Part shown: positions 1-46,600 of the stretch, one piece after another | Position numbering within the stretch: the stretch's first letter is position 1 | Layout: every line of letters starts with the position of its first letter | DNA from: Daphnia pulex | Taxonomy: Eukaryota > Arthropoda > Branchiopoda > Diplostraca > Daphniidae | Direction of reading: 5' to 3' | Length of the DNA stretch: 64,000 nucleotides | NCBI RefSeq assembly: GCF_021134715.1 | Contig: NC_060027.1 | Span: 2,418,001 to 2,482,000 of the forward strand | Translations under genes and position numbers: made by a program | Notes under the pieces: generated by a model | Database searches by the model: none | Told to the model about the DNA's origin: nothing | Seen by the model: only the letters and a program-made list of their open reading frames with translations

Positions 1-1806
1 GCTTTTCTGATTATACGCTAGCTAGGATGTCGAGTTATTTATTACGGCCGGGGTAGAACGGTGTGTGTGTGTGTGTGTAATAATAATAATAACAATGATG
101 TGGCGTAAGTTTTGATGGACAAACATCACGCTCCGGTGATGGCCACTTATTGTAGGTACCTACTGCTACACACATTATGGCCGCTCTCCTTCATTCCCTC
201 CCTAGCGAATAATGCTCATATTCTCTGGCCGACTTCATCTTTTCTTGTTTTAATAAGAAGAAGAACAGTAGAGATTACTCTTTTTATATTTATTTTTTGG
301 CTGGCGGAATGAGACTTATGGCCGTCGTCATTTGATGACTCTCAATTTAACCTCAATAAATAATAAAAAAAGCCTGATAGGGCGCAGAGGCAGGGTGTGG
401 TATTATCAATTAAGGAGCCGGAGCTAAACAAACCGGAACAAATTAGACGTGTACACACACAGACAAGAGAGGCACACAAATCAATACAGCAACTATTTTC
501 TTCTATAGATTTGCGCCCAGCTCCCGCCTTTTTTGTTTTAATATAATAATAACTTTTTTAAGCCGATGACATAGAAAACAAATGGCCGGGCTATTAAAAA
601 CCTCATCTCTCGCACACATACACACACAACCGTTTTCTCTAGTTGTGTATATAAATCTATATACCCTGTCGTGTTATTGATTTCCATCCCTCCTCTCTCT
701 GTATGTGTGTGTGTTTGTTCTCTTCCGGCTGTCAGAGTTATGTACGTGTGTGTGTGTAGATACACACACGTATAATATCCGCCACAAACCGTGTTCCATT
801 TCGAGATGTTTCGCCGATTATTCTTCCTTTTTTTTCGTCTGCTATTATTAAAAAATAGGAGGCTGATCCAGGAGCATGAGGTATAATAGGACATGTGCAA
901 TTATTGTTTGGGCCGGATAAGCTCTTAGCTATCCGCTAGAGAGCGAAAGTTTATGTTTACATCTATATAAATCGTTTCTGGGGTGAATCGGTTTACGTCT
1001 TAACCGAATTTCTGTAAGAGCCTGTGAAATGGCCCAACCCTCACAACCTCCTACTCGGCGAAAAGTGGATGAAGGCCAGACGGAACAATGGCTGGGCAAT
1101 AGAGCAGCAGCAGCAGCACAGCTAGAGCAAAGTGTGAGAGAGCGAGAGCAGCAACTAAACCTAAATGAAAAATCAATCCGACCCAGCTTCTGTGTTCTCC
1201 CTTTAATGGTCCCCCCACCATCGTCTTACATCGAGAGAGATAGCAAAGGCTATTATCTCTACGTATAAAACAGTTGTATTTCTAACGTTGGATAGTAGTC
1301 GCTTCTCGTTGTTTGAGCTGACGCTGCGGTTTGGCAGCCTATTAAGAAAGCCGGCCGCAGCTGGGCAACATCATTTCACGGAAAGAAGCTCCGCAATTAT
1401 TGTTATCAAAGAGTAATAGCCCTCGAGGTCCGATCCTAAAATCAATAACTCTCAAAGACGAAAGAAAAAAAAGATCGGGCAGGACCTTTTTTCTTTATTT
1501 TATTTTATTTTTTTTTGGAGGGAAGTTGGAAAAGTCTTAATCGGATCAAACCGTTTGCCTGGATCTGACAGCAGACAGACACTGGCGAATATTCCTTTTT
1601 TCTAAAGAATAGGAGAATGTTATTTGATGAAATATTGATCCGCATATTTAGAGAGAGAAGACCGCACAAACATCCCGACTCTTATTATTATTCCGCATTT
1701 ATTAAAATTTGAAATGTCTGCGGCTACGCGATACCTTCAAAAAAATAAGAAAAATTATGACGAACTGAATTTGATCGAATCTTTTTATTATTTTCTCTTT
1801 TTACAG
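1..1806 (+). other. Upstream intron of the Rdl-type receptor gene (no exon recognised)
   Basis: No coding exon could be recognised before the splice acceptor at 1806. The stretch is AT-rich, with a GT run followed by a TAA run at about 61-95 and several CA/GT microsatellites at about 600-775. I looked for the receptor exon that should precede the one at 1807 (the N-terminal ligand-binding region) and did not find it, so it probably lies upstream of the window. Confidence 0.5.
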
Positions 1807-35119
<33,313 letters not shown>

Positions 35120-37254
35120 TCATCACGCCAAAACCCCCTAACTCGGCGTCAATTTCTCTCATCAATCCAATCAATTTTAAGCAAATTAAAATATACTATA
35201 TCATCGTTTTTTTAAAAAGGGAAGGCAGGTGCGCGGCCAGTGTAATTAACGGCCCCGCACCCTACCCGCTAAAATACGCACGAATCTAAAGCATCAAATG
35301 GCGATCCATTTTTAATTAAATACTATATAATTAATTAGTTAAAACCCCCCTCCCCTTAAAAACCATTCTCCTCCTCATCAATATGTAATCCTCTTCTCTC
35401 TGTAATCTTTTTCGATGATGACATTTTTAATTTGTTTTTCGTTAGATCTCGCGATTTACGCAATACGAAAAAATTGTAAGATAATATTTAAATAATACTA
35501 GACAGTTTATTGTATACATAAAAAAAAACATCTTTTCGTCGCTCTCTTACTTCTCGATTGAATTGAATAATTATTATATAATGCTAGCTAATTGATTTGA
35601 AAATCATTCGTTATTATATAATCATTTTTCTATGTAATATATTCAACTAACTATATATACTACTGCCTCATATAATAAAAGTATTTTTTTTATAATATCA
35701 AGTATATACAGGTATATATACTTCAGACTACTAATAATAATAATGATGTAATTATAAATTATATTGACATGAATCTCTTCGGGTTGTGTATTAATTATTA
35801 TTATCGTATGTTATCTTGTTTACCAAAATATCCTCTCCCCTCAACAACATTTTATCTCTTTCATCAACTATTATTAAAAAATATCTATCTCTCTCTCTCA
35901 CCATTTTACTCTACTAGTCATCCTGTGGCTACAACATCTAAATTTTTCATTTCATTAATTACGTAAAAAATTCAATTTTTTCTATTGACAACAAAACAAA
36001 TTAATTTGAACCATTTCCAAAGTTCTTTCTTTCTCCACTTCCACTTGAAAAAAAACCCCAATTGAAAAATATAAAAAATGATGATATAGCCTACTACTAC
36101 TACTATAATAGACAGACGATATATAATACTAATCATGTTTTTAAAAGTTATCAATTGGCTGTGTGTGTGTGTGTGTTTGTACATAATAATTTGTTTTCGT
36201 TCGCTGGATTTGTTGGGATCGCGTTTGTGTTTCCATAATTATGAAATGGACCTTGGGAAAACGGGTCAATGTAATTTAATATTCGACTGACATGAAGTGG
36301 ATGAAGTGTGCAGGGCTCAACGCGTGTTGTGTGTGTGTGTGATATACAAGAAAGTCATCATTAATTATCAAAACGTGTGGGTGGGGTGGGGGTTTTGGTT
36401 TTAATGAAGATGAATAATAACCGGGGGGAAAAATAAGAGAGACATATATCATCATCTGAATGTTATTGGAAAATATGGCCGCTGATGATTACTGTATTTT
36501 ACGATGTGACACACACACACACACACACATACATACCTTTATTACAACCTCCCCCCTTTTTTTTTGACTGATCGACTCGCTGCTATAGATGATATATAGT
36601 ATGAAAGCAATAAAACTCTAAAAAAAACCAGAACAAATGTTGCAATTTATCGTGTTGTTTACTGTCGAGGAGAAAATTTGGCGCAACGGTTTCGAATGAA
36701 AAACGTGGAACTTCTTCTTTATACTGACAAGATGAATCATGGCCGTGTGTAGTTGTTGGTTTTTCCTTGTAATTTCGACCACATTTGCGGTTGATTCATT
36801 TGGAAATGAGCCCAGAAAATAGACGTCTTCATAAAGGCTCCGCACATTTATTCGCTTGGCTGGGATCAGAATTTTTCCCGAGATATATAAAAAAATAAAG
36901 AAAAAAAAACATTCAAAGGCTTATTAGTTATTACCCGTCATGATTCATCGTGTTCTCCCAGCTTGGAAGTCGGAACAGATGTGACCGCATGTAAAGACGG
37001 CTAGTTGGCAGACAAAGTGCCTAATTTGTTGTCGGACTCAATTTCTTTTGGTATACCAGCGGAGAGTCCTTTATATGCTCTGAAAGGGCTAATAAAAAGA
37101 GACAAGTAATTAATATTCCCGTTCTTTGATGAGAATGCGCAAAGCGGGTACAGATTCTAAGAGCGGCAACGCAGGACGTCAATTTTCGTCTGCTGCTTTG
37201 ACTTGACTTATCCGGTCGATTTTTTTTTTATTTCTTTCCATTTAAGCCAAAATC
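35120..37254 (+). other. Rdl 3' UTR and spacer to mRpS15
   Basis: Very AT-rich. AATAAA-like signals lie at about 35674 and 36608. GT run at 36161-36176 and CA run at 36509-36528. No coding region is supported. The last few hundred bases before 37255 presumably carry the mRpS15 promoter. Confidence 0.5.
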
Positions 37255-38334
37255 ATGTTCAACAGAATATTTACCACCGTAAAACCTTTCATGGTTGACA
37301 CATTTGTTCACCAGCAATCTCCTTTGAAAGGCTCCAGCATTTTTAACATCCTGGGTATGTGAAATTTCTCTCGAACATTTCAAGTTATCATCAATACAGG
37401 CCTTAAAACTCATGCAACCCTTTTATTGTACAGGGATACAGTTGAGATCATATAATCCCAAGGTGAATATCGAGTGGGTTCCACCACCAAAAGTTTCTTG
37501 CTTAGATCCTTCAAAAAGTGGAGATAGAGGTACTCTACCCAAGTTGGATTTGAGCCGCCCTCAAACCCGATTCACTCGTAAAAGAACACCAGCTGAGTTT
37601 GCTGATCGTGAAGAGTAAGAACATGTTTTTATGTCTGTGTTACCTATTCTTAAAGCTCTTTCCATCAGTCTATCACCTGAGATCAAGAAAATCAATTCCC
37701 TTGAGTACGCACCTCTGAAAAATCAAATTCAGGCCATCAAGCAAGATGTTCTAAGGACGGTTCAGAGGCATACATTCGATTGTGCATCATTGGAATCTAC
37801 AAGTAACTAGACACAAAAGAATTGCTTTTTATTGCCAAAAATGTTCATCAATTTGTTTTGGTCATTTTCAGTTGCCTGTCTGACCATCAGAATCCGCAAT
37901 CAGCAGCGCCATACATCAGCTTGGAAAAGAGACAAGATTTCTCTCGTCACTTGCAAGGAGAACATTGAACGGCGCAACGCCCTGCTGAAACACCTCAGGG
38001 CGTACGATTACAAACGATTCGAATGGCTGTTGGAGAAACTTGACCTCGTCTACCATCCGCATCCCACGTAATTACCATCATTTCATTCCACTCCCCCGAC
38101 TCCAATGACTTACAAATAACAATTTTTTTTAATGGTTTCAGTACCATGGAACCAGTCACCCGTAAAGGCTCCATAATGAAGCTGACGACTATTTACTGCG
38201 ACAGGATGCGCAACAAACGTCTGGATGATTACAGGAAGGAATTAGAAAAAGAGAAACTGAAATTCGCCGAAGAAAAAGCCCAGCTAGAGAAATGGATTGA
38301 AGAAGAAGAGCAACAACTCGGTTTGAGAAAGTAA
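37255..38334 (+). CDS. mRpS15: Mitochondrial ribosomal protein S15 (uS15m)
   Basis: Small-subunit mitoribosome protein that binds 12S-type rRNA in the platform. Exons 37255-37354, 37434-37614, 37669-37802, 37872-38067 and 38142-38334 join in frame to 267 residues. The S15 core starts at about residue 139 with CLTIRIRNQQRHTSAWKRDK, then NIERRNALLKHLRAYDYKRFEWLLEKL, which matches the bacterial S15 helix-turn-helix pattern ending in Y-x-x-x-x-L. The basic N-terminus (MFNRIFTTVKPFM) fits a mitochondrial targeting peptide. The C-terminal extension is a charged helix (EEEEQQL), as usual for the metazoan protein. The start is the first ATG in frame with exon 2. It is convergent with the SH3 gene, whose stop lies 436 bp away. 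Confidence 0.88.
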
Positions 38335-38769
38335 CAAAAACATAAATCAATTGACTCTTAAAATTTAGTAAAAAAGAAAAAGAAACAAAAAATATACACC
38401 AATAGTTTTTGATTCAGAGATATTCATAACCGCCATTCTTTTTTTTTCTTTTTTAATAATAAATCCAGTTAATAATTGCTGTACAAGTTGACACGTGATA
38501 TTAGTTGGGAGACGGAAGGAGAGAGATTGGAGAGGCATTATCAGCATGTAAAGTCATCGCACAATATGTACAACATTTTCTTTTTCTTTCGTCCACTAGA
38601 AGAACGTCCAGCACAGTCGGAGAAATGTCCAGCAAAGGGGGGAAATATTTCAAGAAATTAACTTAAAGAAAGAGTTTGTCGTCGAGTGAAATTATTAGGG
38701 AGTCAACGAACGACAAGGAGAGAGAGAGAGAAAATGAAAGAGAGTATTTTCTTTGATGTTGAGTATATG
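38335..38769. other. Convergent 3' spacer, mRpS15 / SH3 gene
   Basis: Short 3' UTRs are expected here. AATAAA at about 38457 (+). No gene is seen. Confidence 0.5.
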
Positions 38770-41700
38770 TTACAGGCTAGTCATGGCTGGTGGACGGGCG
38801 TAGGCTTTCGGAATGAAACCGTACTTTCTCGACTTTGGCGCAAATGCCCAGAGCCATCCGTCAACTGTTTGATTGTTCAAATCGGCGTAGACCCAATCAC
38901 CCCTGCGAACCGACAGATCGTCAGGAGCTTGCGCCTATTGAAAGGAAAGTAATAGAATATAAGAAATCAGACCACAATGTTGTCAAACACTTTTTTCCCC
39001 TGAAGCCAAACAGTTGTTGTACAATTTCTTTAGAAAGAAAAACTCACTTTGTAGTCGTAGAGCATGACCAACTCGGTTCCGTGGTACCGCATGTCATCGG
39101 ATCCCGTTGGCGATGTGGGCATGTTGTTGCTGTTGTTGAGATTGCTCATGGCCGGCACTGGACTACCGCACGCCTGAGTCACGTGACCTGTTGTTACGGA
39201 ACATTCGATCGGGTTATTATTTCATTTTATTTTTTTTTTTTTTTTCTCCCAAAGAAACTGGTCCAGCACTTACTCTGTATGGCTTCGGCCGGATAGACGA
39301 ATGCGCTGGGAACGAAACCTTCCTGGCCGTCACTGCGAACCACCCAATACCAATCGGGGTCTTCACGATTCAAAACGGTCACAAATTCACCCCGTTCGAC
39401 GCTGACGTCATTTTCATCACGGGCGATGAACGTATACAGCACAATGTACCTCCCGGACGGATCCTATTCATTCAGAGAAAATTTAAAATAACGAATCAAT
39501 TCAAATATTTTTTTAGATTTGATTATATACCTTGAAGAATGGGTGAATGTCTGGGTGAGAAAGTTGAGAATTGAGACTTTGGGTGGAACTGGATTGGACG
39601 TGCCGGCTGGGCTGTTGTTGCGGTTGCTGGCCGTGCATACTTTGGATGGGACTGTTGGCCGGCATGAGAGACTTGGTACCGTAGCTCTCATTATCCGATC
39701 CATCACCCAGCGCCAGGGTTCCCGGTGGGAAGAACGACGAGCCTTTGGAAAAACAACAAAAAATCGATTCCATAGAAAATTGAATTTCTAAAAAGAAATT
39801 TCTTTTACAAACAAAAAAACCTACGGGTACTGTTGATGGTTGTGTTGTGTTGATTGGTGCCTTCACCTCCGCCATTGTTTCCACTCACTCCGGCGCTCGT
39901 ACTTCCTCCTCCTCCACCACCACCACCTGGACCGCCTGCGCTGCCGTTATTGATGTCCGTCGCGTTGGGAATGCCCAAATCTCTTGGCAACTTTTTCTTG
40001 ACCGTCAACGTCATTTCGCCCAGGTGCGGCGTGTAAGGAGCGCAATACGAATGAGGAATGAAACCTTCGCGCTGATCCTCGCCAATGACGTAGACCCAAT
40101 CGTTCTCCTGGTACAGCACATTCACCACCTGACAACCAGAAAATATTTCAAATTTAAAAAAGTCAAATCAAACATTTCAAATTGGAATTTCCAACTAACG
40201 TTTCCTTGTTTCACTTCCAGTTCGTCGTCGACGCAGGGCGTGAAATCGTGCAGGACGATCATTTTGCTGTCGGGCGACAGGCCGTTCTCCTTCTCGATTC
40301 CGACGCGGACCAGCGTCTCGATGGAAGCGCTGCCGGTGATGCGTCCCATTCCTGGCGGTCGGATCGTGTCTTTATCATCAGCTGCCGAGGGGGGTAAAAA
40401 AGAAAAAAAAAATAATGTTACGTACGGTGTCTGTGTGTATGAGATCATCCGTTATATTGCCATGTGCGTCTGGCAGTATGACACGATCTTCTTATGCATC
40501 TTTATATGGATAACGTGGGAAATATCCTTTTAGCTGTAAAATTCATCGAGCTATCTACAATTCATTTTCTTCCTCTTAATTTCTTTTCTCATGTTCCTAT
40601 TTAAAAACCGTGTGAATCCGGGATGCTGTTGTACGTAATATTCTACCCCTCTCTCAACCGTTTTCTCTTTTTTTATTTAATTTCTTTCTTTTTTTTTCTG
40701 TTTATCCAGCGCAGCAGTTGCTTATTAAATTCCAATCTGCATCTTCAATGAACACTCGGAGGGGGGAGAGCGAATCGTCGAGGCGTGGCGAGAGAGAGAG
40801 AAAGAAGCTGCGTGGGTTTGAATTGTCTTTTACTAATACGGAAATCGGTTGGCTACCGTCTACCAACACAAAAATTTAACCACAACATTTTGTGTTTCAA
40901 GTACCACCACATCTCGTCGTGGTCACGCATCTTATATACCCCGACGTGACGAATGAGATGCTGGGCACATCCCTTTCAATGTCGTGAGGCCACCACACAT
41001 CATAATAACAAGTCTCATATGGTGTGTCATTCGGCATCTGAGCTTAAAATACCCTCATCATCCAAGAGTCGCAATCAATTTCTTTCTCTTATCATCCCCC
41101 CCCCCCTCCAACGGAAAAAAGAAATGAGAAATTCAATATCGTGAAACAATAGGAGAATCGTGACCGTGAGTATCTTTTTTCTTCTTCATTCCCGTTGGAA
41201 AAACAATCGCAGTCGACTCGTTTCGTGGAATTGACCGATGAAGTCAGAAAAATAAAGAAAACATTCGATATTTTTTCCCATCGAAATTGTCAATATAGCA
41301 GCTAGGACAACAGACACACATTTTCCCAACTGTCAGGATCAACTGGGCGACGGCTGACTAACGGATGTGGGAAGCCTCCAAGTCACGAACATTTGACATG
41401 CGATGGAATTGGCATGGGGTATTTATTTTTCTTTCCAAACCGCATTCAAACTTGTTTATAAAAGAACTTTTTTTTCTAAAACTTAAAAAAAAATATTCGG
41501 TTAAAAGTTTGTTGGGGACAATTCTTCGCCCCGGTCGCACCGGAGGGAAATCAAAACCTCGAGTCGCGTGATTTTCGACCTAAAGTGGTTATAATAACAA
41601 ACGATGGGCTTAATTCCAGTTGAAAAAAAAGTATCAACCATAAAATAGAAGATTATCATCGTGTAATTGAATTGAAAGGAGCGCCCGACCGCAAAATGAT

Positions 41701-42267
41701 TCAAAATTCTTTTCAAAACGCACATTTCCATCTGTCGTTAAAAATAAAAAAAATTTTCCCCTTCCGTGGGCGGCGAATAAAAATGTTCCAGCATCTTAAG
41801 GAATTTGGTTTTTTTACCAGTTTTAAAAAGAAAAAGAGTTTTTGCATGGCTCGAGGCGTCGTCGTTTCAACCTGGTCGTTTCAAAAAAAGTTCTTTGCCT
41901 TTTCACTGCGTGTGTGAAAAAACAAAATCCCCCCCGAAAAAAAGAAACGGAAACGATAACGAGCACAGACTCGAAAAAAATAGCAAAAGGGGCTTTTCTT
42001 TTCTTTCTTTTTTTTTTTACCCTCCTTTCACGACAATTAAACATACGAAGAAGAATTCTCATGTATGTGTGTGGATGCTCCGAACGAAAAAACCTTCCCG
42101 AGAACAATGGCCGCCCTCCTGCTATATGCATATGCACGCCTATAGGTATCTAGTCCGTCTGCTGAACACTTTTTTTTCAACCTGGTATACGTCTGGAAAA
42201 ATTGGACAAGTTTGTTACCTTTTTTCTTCTTGCCTCGGCGTATCCTCACTGGACACAAGAAAGCCAT
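38770..42267 (-). CDS. Dlish: Three-SH3-domain protein, Dlish-like
   Basis: Exons 42267-42219, 40381-40200, 40128-39825, 39742-39531, 39463-39274, 39187-39048 and 38934-38770 join in frame to 413 residues. The N-terminus MAFLCPVRIRRGKKKK comes from a far-upstream first exon. Three SH3 domains are visible: about 52-105 (MIVLHDF...ELEVKQG...WVYV...GFIPHSY), about 250-305 (YIVLYTFIARDEND...WYWVV...GFVPSAF) and about 345-405 (LVMLYDYKAQAPDDLSVRRGDWV...GFIPKAYA). Low-complexity Gly/Asn and Gln/Ser linkers separate the first two. Drosophila Dlish (Vamana) has three SH3 domains and links the Fat-Dachs growth pathway to the cortex. The Dlish assignment rests on domain count and my recollection of the N-terminus, so treat the symbol as likely, not proven. 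Confidence 0.75.
40382..42218 (-). other. First intron of the Dlish-like gene
   Basis: 1.84-kb intron (donor GTAACA after 42219, acceptor CGGCAG before 40381). Poly-T and poly-A tracts only. No additional exon is recognised. Confidence 0.6.
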
Positions 42268-43632
42268 GACTCAGGTGTGCACCAGACACTCAACACACAC
42301 TAACACACGCACTATTAACTCGAAATCGATTGGTAAAATGCACTTGATTAGTTTAATTTGTTTGACACAATTAGCAGGGCAATGTCGATTGTTGTATGTT
42401 CAGTCGTCAGGTGAGAATGAGAATTGACACAGCAGCAGAAAGAGTCAGCCTGGAAGAAGGCCTGGTTTCTGCTTCTGTTCCATGGCCTCCGCCAATACCC
42501 ACTGGCACTGCACACCTTGAAAAACAGTCTCTGCTGGTAGATGGGAAGAAGAAGAAGAAGAAGAAGAAGCAACAACTTTACCTCCCAATCCCCCCTCTAA
42601 CCAATTCCATCCAACCAGGTTTTCTCAAATACAGTTTGTTGCCTTTATGCTCCAGGGGCTCTTTTTCTTACCTTCTTCTTCTTCTTCTTCCTTCATTCAC
42701 ATTCTTTCCCTCTATATGCACCTTTATTATTATATACCTTTGGGCTCTTCTTCTTCTTCTTTCGCTGCTGCTGCTGCTGCTGCTAATTTATTTCTTCCCT
42801 TTTCTTGAGGATTGGAGTTTTTTTTGTTTGGGAAGGAAGAGACGCTTTTTACCTGTGCACACCGCCGCGTCTTATAGCCTAGCGGTCACGTAAAAGGTGC
42901 GCGCATGCCAGCTCAAGCTAAAAGGGATGTAGTCAGTCAACCAACAAGAAAGCCTTTTATTTTCTTAATTCATTTTTTTTTCTTCTTTTCAACCATTTCT
43001 GTCTGTGGTTGATTTATACTTTTTGATGGTTATCTTATTACACTTAAAAAAAAAAAGCCTTTGGGGACAAAGTTGCACCGGTCGTACAGTTATTTTATAA
43101 AGGCAAAGAGAGTTCAAGGAGCTCAAGTCTACTTAATAAGCAGTGACCGTTTGCTACCTACTCGCAGGATCAAATGACAAAACAGGTTCCTTGCAATTTT
43201 GGCTTCAACTGAAAAAACGACATTTTTCTTATAGTCAAATTAACCGGTTGGACGCGCCATGATTTCGGGATACATTATTTCGCGTCGATAAATTGAGAGG
43301 AAACCTTAGATTGGCATTTTCCCGTTATTCGTCCAATTGATTTTGTCATCGAAGAAAATTAGTTATGCGTAGCGTAACCCATATTTGATATGTTTTGTCC
43401 TTTTTTTCTTTCAGAAGCGCTGGCAGGAGCTGGCGCTATGCATATGCAGCAGTCGATTTATTTTTCTAAACTGGCAATGCTGTTTCCATTTTCCTGACTG
43501 AAGGGACAAGAGGGAAGGCGATCAATTGAGTTAGGGGTCCTCCATTTAAGACTTGAGTTTAGCCCGGCTTTATTCTCCCATTTATTTTTACTTTTATAGA
43601 ATTACCTCGATTTGAGGTATTTTTCTTTCACA
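42268..43632. other. Divergent intergenic region, Dlish-like / SRRM1
   Basis: Probable bidirectional promoter and 5' UTRs. Simple repeats: GAA at about 42545-42566 and GCT/CTG at about 42765-42785. No TATA box is obvious for either gene and no coding exon is supported. Confidence 0.45.
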
Positions 43633-46600
43633 ATGACTGATGCCGGTTTCTTCAGAGTAAGTGTTAATAATTACCCAAGTTAGAACTATTATTCCCTTGA
43701 ATTGTTTGCAGCATCTCGACACGCCAACTCGGTCGTAAAATTCTTGCTTCATCAGTTGTGAAATCTGTTTTGTTAACTGATGGGATGCATTGTAATATTT
43801 GAATTCTTTCAACAGGGCACCTCAACTGAGCAAGACAATAGATTTAGTGACAAAGAGAAGAAGCTTTTGAAGACTATCAAATTTGCTGAAAATGTGACTA
43901 GAAAGGTAAATTATTGATCACCTGTGCAACTTTAACAACATCAATATGAGTTACATGTTAATATTCATTAATGCATGTTAAAAAATTCAGGTGGATATGA
44001 GCAAAGTTAAGTTGGAAACCATCAAACCATGGATCACAACCAAAATTACAGAACTTATGGGAGGAATTGAAGATGACGTCCTGGTGGAATATGTTTTTAA
44101 TCAGCTCGAAGCTGACAAGGTAATATCCTTTTAATCTCAGCCGTGTAGATTTATCTTATGGGAAACATTTGCCACCAAAGCTTTTCACCAATCATTCTGC
44201 TGTTTATCTTATGCAATTTTTTTAATATCAGGCTGAAATAGCCATCACATACTAAGAATGATTGAACGTCAGCTCCTTTGCATCTGGTTCTTGTTTGTAA
44301 TTTGGTTTAATGTGAAAGATAAGTTATGATTTAAGTTTTCACCACCCAGATGGCTTTGATTATATTTTGTCTGTGCTCATGCTCATCTCAATATCTTGTA
44401 CACTTTTGGGTCCTGTGTTATGAAGACTTAATGTGGAATTGCATCAAAGCCTTGTTGTCACCATGTCACACACACCACCTTGACATGATGGATGCAAGGA
44501 TTCTTTCTCGACCGAGACCTGGTCGCATTATTTCGAGGTCTTCTCTTCGAATTGATTCACCTTTCGGCCTGTTCCGTGGACGATTCCTCTTATCGTCGGC
44601 CACGATGTCTATGGATTTGGATTTCCAACGTTTCGCAGTCGACCGATGAAGGATTCACTCCTGCGAAATGATGGAATACGGCACGTTCTAAACCATCGAG
44701 TCATGAGAGGCAATTCTGGGATCGCCTTTCGCCCAGCCAATGCAACGCCTTCTCCCCCAGTTGATAGTTAACCGCACAGTCGACAACAGGGAAAACTCCT
44801 GTGTGGTTAAGTCGGGCTCTGATCGCAGTAGGCCTACTCAGGAATCCGTGTTGAGAAGCTGAGAAGAAGAGATCCTTTCGTCTCGGCCCAAAAAGCAGGA
44901 CGGTACAGTCGACAGAGATAAGACTCCTGTGCCGTTCGCTAACGTGGTCGAAGCTGCTAGATTTGCCTGATAGATGACGACAGACCATCCCATCTTTAAA
45001 AATCACCTGATCGATCGCATCGTGGTGCCGGGGTAGCCATCAGGAGTAGGACTAGTCAGATGACGACCCAATAGCTGGGCGGTACAGTCGACAGGACAAC
45101 TCCTGTGCCGCTCGCTTCGTGGTCGTCTCTTTGATACCGAGTCGCCGGTGTTTTTATGACGGATGGGAAACTCGGTTCTCCCTCAACGCCCAGATTGGAA
45201 AAAAAGAAATAAGAGATTTTTTTCTGTTGTCACTCTGGTCGAGCTCTCAGGCAAGAATAACAAACCAAAACAAACTACGTAAAACAGCTTATCCTTTTAA
45301 AGAGCAAACCCCTGAAAGGTATTGCTCGCTTAATCCGCCGAGATCATACCGAAACCTAATCTATTTGTGTCCGTTTACTTAAGTATCTCTTTTCCATTTC
45401 GGTTGTTTGATTTTTCTGTTATTTGTCTTTTTTTTTTCTTAAAACCTATAGAACCCTGACCCTCGTCGCATGCAAATCAATTTAACTGGATTCCTCAACG
45501 GCAAGAATGCCAGGATTCTGATGACTGAATTGTGGGATCTTCTACTATCTGCCCAAGAATCGTCTGCTGGAATTCCGGAGGTCTTTATGGCACAGAAGAA
45601 GGAAGAAATCAAATTAAGAAAGGTATGCAACCATCGGAAATAATTCGCGGTATTAGTTTTGTTTCTATCATTTTCGTCTTTATTGGTTTGCAGGAAGAAC
45701 AAGATCGAATCCAGGAAGCAATCAAAAAGGCCGACCGGGATCGGCGCGCTGACCGAGAAAAGGAACGCAACGACCGTACTGACAAACGAGCTTCCAAAGA
45801 TAGAAGCCGTAGCCCCAACAAGGACAGGGTGATCAAGAAGGAAGGAGACAATCCCCGCTCTTCACCTCGTCGTGACGGCCGACGTCCTTCATTGGAGCGT
45901 CGTTCTCCTAATCGAGGCAAGGCGTCGCCACCGCCTCGTCGTCGCTCACCTGCCAGATCGCCAGCAAGGCGCTCGCCTCGTCGATCTCCACGTCGATCAC
46001 CTGTTCGTCGCTCCCCAGCTCGCCGTTCTCCTGCACGCAGATCTCCCGCTCGTCGCTCGCCAGCTAGACGATCACCCGTTCGCCGCTCTCCCGCTAGGAG
46101 ATCTCCAGTTCGAAGGTCCCCAGCCCGCAGATCTCCTGTTCGTCGGTCACCGGTCCGCAGGTCGCCCGTTCGAAGATCTCCCAGGCGTTCACCTGTTCGT
46201 AATCATTCTCCTCGGCGTCCTTCACCACGCCGTTCGCCCGTGAGGAAGTCACCCGTTCGACACCGGTCGGCGGAACGTCGTCGCTCTCCGATTCAACGAG
46301 ACAGGTGATTTAAACTGACTGAAATGTTGTTTTATTCGTTTTATATATTCAAAATTAATTCTTTTCGCCTGTCAGATCTCCTGATCGCCGTGACAAGGAA
46401 CGTCCTCGTCGTTCGCCAGAGCCGAAAAAGGATGGAGCCTACAGCGATAAAAAGCCGGCTGCTGTCTCCGGTTTACAGGTAAAAAGCGTGTAACAAATTG
46501 CTTGTTGTAACTTTCCTCGTAAATTCAAGGCGACACCTTAATGATTTTTTATTTTCAGGCGAAATTGATGCAGATGGCTGGGCAGGATACTTCATCACTG

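Noticed and set aside
35120..37254. Coding genes in the AT-rich Rdl 3' flank
   Set aside because: Open frames are short, low in complexity and without splice or family support.
39847..40533. 228-codon plus-strand open frame in the Dlish-like gene
   Set aside because: It overlaps two minus-strand exons with clear SH3 coding and correct splice sites. The composition is that of an antisense low-complexity frame.
42396..42893. 165-codon open frame between the Dlish-like gene and SRRM1
   Set aside because: Made of Lys, Leu and Ser runs from simple repeats; no domain, and no splice structure.
44120..45451. Minor (U12) intron in SRRM1
   Set aside because: ATATCCTTTT lies 3 nt inside the donor and TTCTTAAAAC near the acceptor, which resemble U12 signals. 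But AT-AC splicing would bring in a stop, while GT-AG joins in frame.
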